NCBI RefSeq assembly: GCF_051106095.1
Contig: NC_135794.1
Location: 25,298,747-25,362,746, forward strand
Direction of reading: 5' to 3'
Length of the DNA stretch: 64,000 bases
Origin: Pogona vitticeps
Lineage: Eukaryota; Chordata; Lepidosauria; Squamata; Agamidae
A model generated the notes under the pieces. The model did not search any database. It was not told the origin of the DNA and saw nothing but the letters and a program-made list of their open reading frames with translations. How positions within the stretch are numbered: the stretch's first letter is position 1; each line of letters opens with the position of its first letter. The translations under genes were made by a program, and so were the position numbers. This document shows, one piece after another, positions 55,543-64,000 of this stretch.

Positions 55543-56440
55543 ATGACACAGCATACCCAGGATGGTTGTGAATCCTGCTTCCTGAGTCTCCAACCTCATG
55601 TTTGGTTCATCTCCCAGTCCCACTTAATTATACGGCAGGATTCAGAACCACCTTGTCCAAACAATCAAACAGGGGAATTTATTTATTTTTTTGGGTCCGC
55701 CTCCTTCATAATTAAGAACAAACTTCCTGATCCCTCAGCTGACAGGGAGCATTACAAGCCTGTCAGCTTTCGAGCGATAACACCTTATTCCACAGCACCG
55801 CACGAAAAGCCATCCTTTGGGGTTTGGAAATATACAATAAGCATTGCTTCCATGTGTGAAGATAAGATTAAACTACAAAGGAGGCAATTAAATTCTGAGA
55901 TCATATTTATAAAGGACTTTTCTATGTTTACAGTGGCGTTATCGCCGGCCACCGTGCAGAGCGAACGTTTGCTGATTAGAAGTGAGGAAACAAAGCAGGG
56001 CCACGATCGAAGGGGGAGAGGAGCTACCAAGAAAGGAAAGTTTAAAAAGTACCTTATCGAAAATAATCCAGATTTCATTGAAGTATCTTATTCTGATGTA
56101 ATAAATGAATTAATCAGCAAATGGCTGAAGGAAAAAAAAAGTGAGTTTGAAAAATCAGAGCCAATTAAGAGAACCAATTTGCATATAAACAAACCAACGT
56201 GGACTATCTCCCTTGGTCTTTTTAGTCTCCTAAGAAAATTCCAGCCTTGAGGAGGGAAACACGGGGTTCCAGCTCTTATTTGTTTTCCAGGCAGGCCGTG
56301 TTAATTTACTCTCCTTGGTCCATTCTTGCAGTAATTAACCAAGAGGGACACTGTTCGACGGAAAAAAGACCCTCTCAAAAAATTAGTCAAGCTAACTAGC
56401 ACTAAACAATTGAATACCACTGCATATTGATGTCCAAAAA
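55543..56440 (+). other. Candidate conserved block with a 235-codon open frame
   Basis: An uninterrupted plus-strand frame runs 55543-56250 (235 codons). No known domain is recognised; the C-terminal third is charged (for example NPDFIEVSYSDVINELISKW near residues 178-197), with a faint likeness to an HMG-box end that I do not trust. Inside it, an acceptor-like TCTATGTTTACAG ends at 55933 and a donor-like AAAGTGAGT starts the intron at 56141, giving a 207-bp exon of whole-codon length. The sequence is repeat-free. It may equally be a conserved non-coding element with a chance frame. Confidence 0.35.
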
Positions 56441-57105
56441 TGCCCAGAAGACACCAGAGAACGTAACGTTTCCATTTTGCCCATGGGCCCGCTCCAAGAC
56501 ACTGGGCTGAATTCAGATGAAATGAGCCACAAGGTACATGAGCTGGGGATCAACAGTGTGAAGATCTACTTCGATAAAGTTCATTTACCATCACTGTTAC
56601 TCGTCTCAAAATCTAGGTGATGTTAGTGATTGTGGATATTACAAACAAACAATGTCAGCTCAAGAAAACTCAACTAAACATCACGAAAGCAGAGTCATGT
56701 TCCAGTGTTGTTCCTAACCATTGGGAGGGCAATTAGAGGGAAGGTGGCCTTCACTGGTGATCCACTTTATTCTGGAAAGGACTCTGGCCATTGCAGCTCA
56801 ATCTAGTCCTTGCTGCAATTTGTCTGAGCAAGACTAAGTTGAGCAATAATTCGGGATTTTTCCAAATATGGCATATAATGCACTCTGCTTTGCTTCCTAT
56901 AGACATACTTGACTTCTCACTTGGGTTGCACAAGCCAAGAGGGGGTTTTCTACATGAACCTGCTGAAAGACATCTCAGAGGAAGAAGCCATTTCCTTTGA
57001 GCTTTTCCTTTTCTCTTTGTTTTTTGTGGCTCTCTAACATGAATGTCAAAAATCCTAAAATGACTAGCGTCCCATTTAATCTCTGCACCTTTCATTACTG
57101 ATAGC

Positions 57106-57157
<52 letters not shown>

Positions 57158-57848
57158 CACTCTTTTTAATCTAATGTGTAAAGATGCCATCTGGCCTGGC
57201 AACGCCTGGACCATTTGTAATCCTTGTGTCTGTTGACTGTTCTGACCAGACCAGTCAACAACAGATGGACAGCCAAGACTGGAAGATGCCACTCGGCAAA
57301 ACCTGAGGCCAAAGGCCTGGTGCTTGTCAGCTGCCCATTTTTTTCCAATGGTGTCATAGCTGCAAAATGAATGTACACCGGTATTCAGGTGTGTGTAGAG
57401 ACAGAGAGAGAGAGAGGCAATAGGCATTTCCACCACTGCCTCCTCAACAAATGTTACATAAACAACATGCTCACATACAAGCTCTTTTGGCCTGAGCCTT
57501 TGTGCCATTTGGCTCAACACCCTTTTGACACTTCAGGATGGTCCTCCATGAGCCCTGGCTTCCGTTGGCACTGGGGACGACACAGATACTAAAGGTATGG
57601 CATGCAGTGAAACAAAACATTTTCCTCTTTCTGCAACATTCCCTCTGAGATCTGTCTCCTTGCCTTGAGACCAAGGAAGACATTCATGGTTCCCTCTGAT
57701 GCTGTCTGGCGTCTGAGACTAAGCAACCTTAACAGGGCATAGTTACGGCAGTTGGGTCCCACGTTAACAGCCTTGTCTTCACCCAACAGAATCTTGGGAT
57801 CTGAAAGTTGAGAAGGGAGTTAGAATCCTCTCCAGGAAAGAATGATTA
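56441..57848. other. Single-copy DNA with a (GA)n tract
   Basis: (AG)23 at 57108-57154 and a short (GA)7 near 57401-57415. Frames up to 141 codons (57095-57520, minus) start in the microsatellite. No gene signature. Confidence 0.45.
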
Positions 57849-57957
57849 AGGCACTAACCGATCCCTATGGATTTCAAGATTGCCAAACTACTCATCTCAG
57901 GATCCCATAGGGATTGGTGTCAAACTGCTATAACTGGGCCATGTAGATGCACCCGCA
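57849..57957. mobile_element. Foldback MITE remnant (third family)
   Basis: CACTAACCGATCCCTATGG (57852-57870) faces ATCCCATAGGGATTGGTGTC (57902-57921); CAAACTGCTATAAC and ATGTAGATGCACCC follow. In better copies GGTGTCAAACTGC and TGTAGATGCACCC mark the end of a widespread squamate foldback element. Confidence 0.65.
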
Positions 57958-59079
57958 GACTCCAAACATCAGGCCCGTTCACTGGAAGCGCATCTCGCCC
58001 TGAGCTTTCCCTTCATTTCAGGATAAGAATCCCACATTGAGCGGCTGAGCCTTTGTGTGGAGTCAGTTGGATGCTTCAGGCCTCCGCTATCTATCACTTG
58101 TGTTATTTCCCTGGATGGCTATTTCATCTTTTATTAGAAATGACAGCTCTATTATTAACAAGGTGAAACATGCACAAACACACACGCACACATGCACAGG
58201 CAGTGGTGGGATACAAGGAACGGTTTTAAGCAGCAGGTATTATGGGATATAGAAGGCTTAGCTGGCAATGCAAGGAGTGGCTGGATCCGTACAATATTTT
58301 GCCACTTGAATGGTTTATTAAAACTGACGCGGTACTACAATTACCACCAATTATTTTGTCACTATGTCGATTCCATTTAAAGCTCGAACACCAGTGGCAA
58401 AAGCCATAATCATTTCAACAAGGAAAGGAACATTTTTGAAGGGAAGTTGCAGATGAATAAATGAACAAGGGTGTCCGTGGTAACAGTTGCAGTAGCAGTT
58501 GTTGTTGTTGTTTTCTCCAGATGGGTTGCACAGTTTCCGAGTACTGGAGAGACATTCCACAAAAACCCACAATCTCTAGTGAGATTCAGTGTGCTGAACT
58601 TATGCTGTAAAGCCTGAGAGGTGACTTGGAACCAGACTGTAAGAAGAAGAAGAGGAAAACTTTAGGCATATAATCCTGCCTGTATGCTAAGATTTACTGT
58701 ACTTTGAGGTTCGTTCTCAGTCTGATGCGCCTAAGAAAGACTTGAGCTCAAAGGCTTTGAGGCCTACCTAGGCCTAGCTCCATCGAACTTACTTCCTGGA
58801 AAGAAAGCTCCCAGCTAGCACTGGGGCAGGAACAGGAAACGTGGGCCGAGCGAGGCCGAGCAGAGGCTCGAAGCCATTAAGATCACTGAGGGCAAGGTGT
58901 ACTTGTGAAAGAGCCTTGCCCCTTGTGGCTCTCAAACTCCCTCACAACTGAGCCGTGTTGTGCCCTTCTCATCGTAGCCCCCGGATGGGGCTTGAAGGTC
59001 TTTCTGGTCAAAGCCAGTTTTGTTTGATTCAAGGCAGCAGAACCATTTCATAGGTCATTCCTCTTTCCACACGGTCGCT
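57958..59079. other. Single-copy DNA, no gene recognised
   Basis: (CACA)n near 58176-58196, (TTG)5 near 58500-58512, GAAGAAGAAGAGG near 58643. GGCCGAGCGAGGCCGAGCAG (58843-58862) is a small direct duplication. Confidence 0.4.
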
Positions 59080-59460
59080 TGTATCCCATTGCTTTCTTTT
59101 CCTCTTAACTTTATCCTCTTAACCTGACTTTAAAAACTACCTCAGAGGCTCATTCAGAGGATTTTAAATGGAGGAGGAAACCACGTACAATGCTCTGAAC
59201 CTGCTGGAATGAGAGTTAGATGTCTTAAAAAAAAATTTAAAATAAACAAATACATAAATCATTTTTCCCACTATACAGTCATAAGCCTAAAGAATAACAT
59301 GCATTTTAATTTTGATTCCACACAAATAATTTTGGGTGAAATGGGTGATGCCATTCACATGAAATGATTAGTTTTCCCACAGTACATCAAAATCAAAACT
59401 TTAATAAAGAAACACAATAATCATGTGCCTATAATTTTGCTGATTGCAGGACACCGCTTG
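59080..59460. promoter_or_regulatory. Candidate conserved non-coding element
   Basis: AT-rich, repeat-free: GCATTTTAATTTTGATTCC near 59302-59320, GAAATGATTAGTTTTCCC near 59361-59378 and CACAATAATCATGTGCC near 59412-59428. Confidence 0.35.
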
Positions 59461-59944
59461 CATCTCTCTAAATTACAGTTTATGGAGGCATTATTTGGCA
59501 TCTCTCCCATCTTCTCCCCACACACACACACACATACACAAATACCCAATCATGTGACAATTGGTACTTTAGCAGAAGAAAATTAATGTGTCCTGATCTT
59601 TGTTTTTCCTCACAACTTGTTTCAAACTCTTCCCCACTGCTGTGTTTTTTTGAAATCAGGTTAGCACATGATCTCACTCAAGGGGACCCTGTGGAGGAGG
59701 CTGTCTCCTCAGAAAAACATTTACTTTTAGAGACTTCCTGTTCAATAAAAGAAGGAAGTCTCTGGATCTTTTATTTTGTAAAGACCGGGAAAAGGAATAA
59801 AACCTACACTCTGCTACTCTTGTGTCTCATTTATCTGCATGAAGCAAGACTTCCTGTTCTTTTCATTATTCCGCCCAGGAGGGCGTCCAAGAGAAACCTA
59901 GGATGGTGGGATAAGAGGAAACCCCAAGGTCTAGGCAGCCAACT

Positions 59945-60250
59945 CCTGCCAGTGCAGGAAATCAGCAGGGAAAGTAACCGTTACAGATGGCCAGCCAACT
60001 ATGTACCTGTTTTAAAAACCTCCCATGAAGGAGAGCACACCACCCTCTGGAGCTGTCGATTCCACAGCCAAAGGATGCTTCCCCACTGGAAGTCCCTCCT
60101 AAAGCTGAGCCAGATTCTCTTTTCTTGCTGTTTATGTCCATCAGTTCAGCCCGACTCTCCGGAACAGCGGAAAGCAAGCTTGCTCCATCTTCCGCATGTC
60201 TTCAGATATTTGGAGATGATAAACTACCTTTATCATCTCTGCCGTCAGAA
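59945..60250 (-). mobile_element. CR1 LINE internal 3' fragment
   Basis: AGTGCAGGAAATCAGCAGGG, GTTACAGATGGCCAGCCAAC, TTAAAAACCTCCCATGAAGG, AGAGCACACCACCCTCTGGA, GAACAGCGGAAAGCAAGCTT, GCTCCATCTTCCGCATGTC and TTCAGATATTTGGAGATGAT give the reversed CR1 order over 300 bp. Same region as 9694-10165 but without the tandem expansion. Confidence 0.9.
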
Positions 60251-60371
60251 AAGTGTGTATAAGCCATTCAATTCCTCTGAACACCAGAAAGTCTATACAA
60301 CAACACTTCCCCCTAAAGCATGGATTTGGGGCCCAAGAGCAGCTGGGCCCTATATCGGCCCCTGGGCTTCG

Positions 60372-60376
<5 letters not shown>

Positions 60377-60431
<55 letters not shown>
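60377..60431 (+). repeat. Microsatellite (CT)27
   Basis: Pure CT over 55 bp. Confidence 0.97.
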
Positions 60432-60434
<3 letters not shown>

Positions 60435-61027
60435 GATGTCTTATTGGCACTTGAATCAGGAAGTGACATTTGGTGCTTAGCTCTTAAAATGTAGAACATT
60501 CTCACACGTATAAGGTACAGTAGACTGGGGCATTAAAACACTTTCGGAATGAGCTTTGGATATTAAAACAGATTCAATGCAATGGGGGGGGGGAGAGGAA
60601 AGACAGCTGGAGGCCTCCAGGAGGTCAGTCCCAGACAGAATCACTTAAGGTTGTTCTGAGTTGCCCCATCGGTAGTTTCTGACACACCTGGGATGGAGTT
60701 ATATTCTATTTTCATACTAGCTATTGAATGTCATGTAGTGAAACTGGTACATATATTCAGATGTGGTGGCATGGCCCTCTACTCTGGGAATTCTCTCGTT
60801 TGACAACTGTTATATTGTTTATTCTTTGTCACATTGTCTAAATCATGTTAAAAAGAAAAGCTATGCCACAATACACATTACACAAACTGATGGATCCATG
60901 CAAAAGATTGCAAAGCAGAAATGCCCCTGGGCCACGTGGCCATTTCCGTGAGCACCCTGGGTGTTTGCTCTATTCATAACCTGGAGCCACATTTTCTAGT
61001 CTTCCTCAGAGTTGCTTTGGTTGTGTT
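60432..61027. other. Single-copy DNA, nothing recognised
   Basis: G9-10 run near 60583. No gene signature. Confidence 0.4.
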
Positions 61028-61145
61028 GGGTCCACTCCTACACTACCCTTGGAGCAGATCCACTGAAATTAACGACATTGATTAGCCACATAGCTATGTA
61101 AAAGTGAATTGATTCGAACAGGTCCACTCTGAGAATATTTTTGTG
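61028..61145. mobile_element. Foldback MITE remnant (second family)
   Basis: GGTCCACTCCTACACTACCC, CTTGGAGCAGATCCACTGAA, ATTAACGACATTGATTAGCC, GTGAATTGATTCGAACAGG and TCCACTCTGAG follow the squamate pattern CTTGGAGTAGACCCATTGAAATTAATGGAC...ATTAATTTCAATGGGTCTACTCTGAG. Related to 42148-42255. Confidence 0.6.
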
Positions 61146-61639
61146 GAGTAAGGATCATTGTAGAGAATCATGTTTTCCAACATACACCCATAATTCTGAA
61201 TGTTGAGAGCAAAGAACAGTAGGGAAGGCATCTCAAAGTGCATCAACTCACAATGTAAATAACTAAATTATACATCAGAGGATTGTAGCTAATATCCAGC
61301 TGAACCACTCTTGACCTTTGGAGATGGCTGGTGCTTAAGCATAATGGAAGCTATGAGACCAGCCATAACCAATTAAATTAATTGCTTGTAAATCTTAACG
61401 GGGAGGGGAAAGGAAGGAGGTGCTTACATTGTCTACCCAATTTGTTTGGAGAGATATGTGAAACACTTCAAAGAATTAATGTGTTTGTTTGTTTGCTTGT
61501 TTTCTGCATATCTCAAGGAGGATGCTCTGGAGTCACACAAAACGTTCTCTTTGCAGCCTTAAACATGGCAGGCACATGGGGGTGGGGGCGGGGAATGGCT
61601 TTCCCAGGTTCTGCCTTACAAAGCCTGGCCCAAAGGACT
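61146..61639. other. Single-copy DNA with a G-rich word
   Basis: GGGGGTGGGGGCGGGG at 61578-61593 and (TTTG)4 near 61483-61499. No gene signature. Confidence 0.4.
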
Positions 61640-61990
61640 TTCAAGCAGAAAGATCACGAATCTTCAGATTTGAACAAATAAATTATTTTTGTCTTTGAGG
61701 CTGGTCAAAGCAAAGCTTCTTTCCTGAGGGCTGCATGGAATATTTACTGATTCTTTTATTATTGCTACTGAATTAGCATATCTGATACAACTGAACAAAG
61801 TGTGTCTCAGAGCCTGACCACACTGGCATATCATTTTGATATATGGCTTCCTGAAAGCACTGTTTGGCGGGGGGCAAAAGAACACTCTCGCTTGTGTTTC
61901 TACTTAAAAACAACCCATCCCCTTTTAAGAGCTGACCCATATCTTTTTGGCACACGGCTACGGCATGCAATCCTTGAGATGCGGATTAGC
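61640..61990. promoter_or_regulatory. Candidate conserved non-coding element
   Basis: AATTAGCATAT (61771-61781) and TTTGATATATGGC near 61836-61848 in repeat-free AT-rich sequence. Confidence 0.35.
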
Positions 61991-62247
61991 TCTTTGTTCT
62001 GCCTTCCAGGAGGGGTAGTGGCATTAAAATAGATTGCACTGAAGGTAAGGACCATTTTTGTTTTTGTCAGTTCACACTTTTGACACTTGAAATGGTGGTT
62101 TGTATTGGAGATATCTGGGTAGTTGTCGCTGAAAAATGAAACCTCTAAGCACTAGCAAGAGTCACAAAATAGTACGGCAGGGAGAGTGTTGGCAATCTAG
62201 GAGCCTTGGGCTGGTTTTCACAACTTGCCATTTTCCAAAGGGCGTCG

Positions 62248-62308
62248 ATTATGACTCCCATCCTCCCCAAACAGGCTGGCCATCGTGGGATTTGTAGTCC
62301 ACCAGGGG
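62248..62308. mobile_element. Foldback MITE remnant
   Basis: ATTATGACTCCCATCC (62249-62264) and ATCGTGGGATTTGTAGTCC (62282-62300) are inverted arms around AAACAGGCTGGC, as in the 33.0 kb relic. Confidence 0.6.
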
Positions 62309-62519
62309 ATCAGGAAGAGTTCACTTGGTGAAGGAGGCGACCCGTCCATCTACTGTGCGCCTATAAGAACTCCTGGTCTCATTTCCAAAAGGTACGTCCG
62401 ACCAGTGATGTTCTGTCCCCCACCCTTTATGGAAACTACCGTTGGCCATTTTCATGCCTCTTCAGCTCCCATCTTCCTCGTGGCTGCTTGGGAGCCTTCC
62501 CGGCACCTCCATGGCTGTT

Positions 62520-62720
62520 TATCATTCTCCTCAGCCCTTGTTCCTTCTGTGCGCCAAGGATGCCTATCAATAACTGTATGTGAATAATCACATCATTAGT
62601 CAGTCAGCACTGATTGATGCTTTGCTGTCACAGTGTGGCAATTTTTACTGCCAAGTAGAAATTGCCAGATGTCCCTTAGTTTTAAGAGAATGTTCTTTGT
62701 TTCAGACATGCAGCTAAGAA
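62520..62720. promoter_or_regulatory. Candidate element with PBX/HOX word
   Basis: TGATTGAT at 62611-62618 and CATCATTAGTCAGTCAG near 62591-62607, repeat-free flanks. Confidence 0.4.
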
Positions 62721-63259
62721 ATTTGGGTGCTGTCGTGATTTTGAAATGCATCCCAGAAGACCTGCCCACCTAGAGAGACCGTCGCCAAGGGCTCTGCATC
62801 ACTTCCTGTTAATACAGGAAATGAGGTCACCAGTGAGGCTTCACGAGCTGCACTAGAGCTCTGGAATGAATCCACGGAAGACCCTTGGACAGGGTGTCAT
62901 GGATTAAACAGTTTCTGGATGGGTTCGGTGGTTGGTTTGAGCATTCTTCCAGTCACCCGCAGATCTGTGTTGAATAAACTAACTTGAAGATGATGATCAG
63001 AACTGGAAAATATTGACCATATCATTAGGAAACCTCTTGCACATCTGTGTACATTATATCATAATCTTATTTGGGTGTAAACATGGATGAAAAACAACCT
63101 ACGCCTTTTGCAAGGTTGCCACTTAACACCTTAAGTCTGAAAGAAAAAACACTGCCTATAAAAAGACGACTTACATAGCCCTAAAAGGCTTAGGATCTGG
63201 ACATTGGGGAATGGGGGTGGGTTGATTCTCACCCTAGATTTCAACCTGCTCATTCATTA
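62721..63259. other. Single-copy DNA, nothing recognised
   Basis: CACTTCCTGTTAATACAGGAAATG (62800-62823 region) contains a small CTTCCTG/CAGGAAA inverted pair with ETS-type cores. No gene signature. Confidence 0.4.
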
Positions 63260-63460
63260 ACATCTGTTGATGGGGGCATCCTCTGGGTCCCACCACTGAA
63301 GACAGAAAAGGGTGTTTTCAGCTGTACCATCTCATCTGTTGAACGCTCTCCCCTTGGGAAACTTATTGGCACCAGTGTGTTCTTTATTCTGGCACCAAGC
63401 TCAAAAATAACTGTGCACCAGAGACTCCTCTCCTCCTCTCAAGCAATCCAGAGAATTCCT
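63260..63460. mobile_element. Possible dispersed squamate repeat
   Basis: TTTTCAGCTGTACCATCTCA, TCTGTTGAACGCTCTCCCC, TTGGCACCAGTGTG and TTCTGGCACCAAGC resemble a repeat with CTCATCTGTGGAATGCTCTCCCC and paired GGCGCC words. Weak call; may be the same group as 23273-23610. Confidence 0.35.
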
Positions 63461-63509
63461 CACACTCTTGCCAGTAGTCATGGGGACAATACCCTGAGAA
63501 GGAATTATT

Positions 63510-63700
63510 GCTGAATCGTGAATGTAATGGCATTAAGATGCTGAAGAGATTCGGTGCCTCCTTGAGCCTCCGATAGGATGTTGAAATGCTCTGTGTAAGG
63601 CAGAAAGGGCCAGGTGATCCTATGAATAATTAACTGAACATTTACTTCCATAATGAGAAATTAAATTCTAAATACACACAAGCCGGCAATGACAGAGACC
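63510..63700. promoter_or_regulatory. Candidate conserved non-coding element
   Basis: AATAATTAAC at 63625-63634 and GGAATTATTGCTGAATCG near 63502-63519; repeat-free. Confidence 0.35.
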
Positions 63701-64000
63701 TCAGAAGTCAAGTTCACTCGCCTCGCTCTGTCCTCCTCCAGATGGGGAAACCATGGACTCTTTTTTCCTCTCTTGCCCTTTTCAGGAAACTTTCAAAGAT
63801 TTTGTGGTTTTCTTTGGAGATGAGCATGAGAAGGACCGGGGGAGTAGAGAAAACCCGGATGACTATGATAAGCAGAGTCAGGAAATTTGGACATAAAAAA
63901 TAACCATTCAGTGGAAGTGCCAGAAGACAAAAGAAAAGATAAATGTAGGAAGAAGGTTGGAGAAGAGAAGGATGATTGTCTATTAAAGCCCTCCATGCAA
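63701..64000. other. Single-copy DNA, nothing recognised
   Basis: Purine-rich towards the right end. No gene or repeat signature. Confidence 0.4.

Noticed and set aside
55980-56160. HMG-box end in the 235-codon frame
   Set aside because: The NPD...W spacing is wrong by three residues and the earlier box residues are missing.
59586-60494. 302-codon open frame, the longest in the window
   Set aside because: It runs through a reversed CR1 relic and a pure (CT)n tract, which contains no stops. The peptide is transposon antisense plus Ser/Leu runs.

Overview
This window looks like a stretch of squamate reptile (lizard or snake) chromosome with no protein-coding gene I can support. The identification rests on the mix of repeat fossils: CR1 LINE pieces in both orientations, a BovB LINE 3' end, a fragment of L1 ORF2, three tRNA-derived SINE types (two copies of one type carry a BovB-like 3' end), and foldback DNA-transposon relics related to hAT MITEs. 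Long, nearly perfect microsatellites are frequent. I cannot name the species or the chromosome. Repeat names come from memory of sauropsid repeat families; no database was searched.

Layout. 1-4.5 kb: an old dispersed repeat with a hammerhead-like core, a SINE, an L1 ORF2 remnant, then a (AAAG)31 tract. 4.6-9.4 kb: mostly single-copy DNA with a CpG-richer patch (5.1-5.7 kb) and a CR1 tail grown into (GAT)21. 9.7-17.4 kb: a 470 bp CR1 with an internal 23-bp tandem expansion, two further CR1 ends, and long stretches without recognisable content. 17.4-24.6 kb: SINE ends, MITEs and AT-rich blocks that look like conserved non-coding elements. 24.6-31.6 kb: one well-preserved 140 bp foldback MITE, then the strongest CNE-like block (30.6-31.0 kb). 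32-46 kb: alternating CNE-like blocks and fossils (two SINEs, CR1 end, BovB end, several MITEs). 46-64 kb: microsatellites, CNE-like blocks, a 235-codon open frame with exon-like borders (55.5-56.3 kb), and CR1 fragments.

The overall picture is a gene desert or a very long intron, dense in AT-rich segments that carry homeodomain, SOX, FOX and PBX/HOX-type words, as found around developmental regulator genes. That reading is inference: I cannot compute conservation here, and CNE calls have low to moderate confidence. Most open frames are short, shifted by simple repeats, or inside transposon fossils. No LTR element, retrovirus, tRNA gene, rRNA gene or CRISPR array was recognised.
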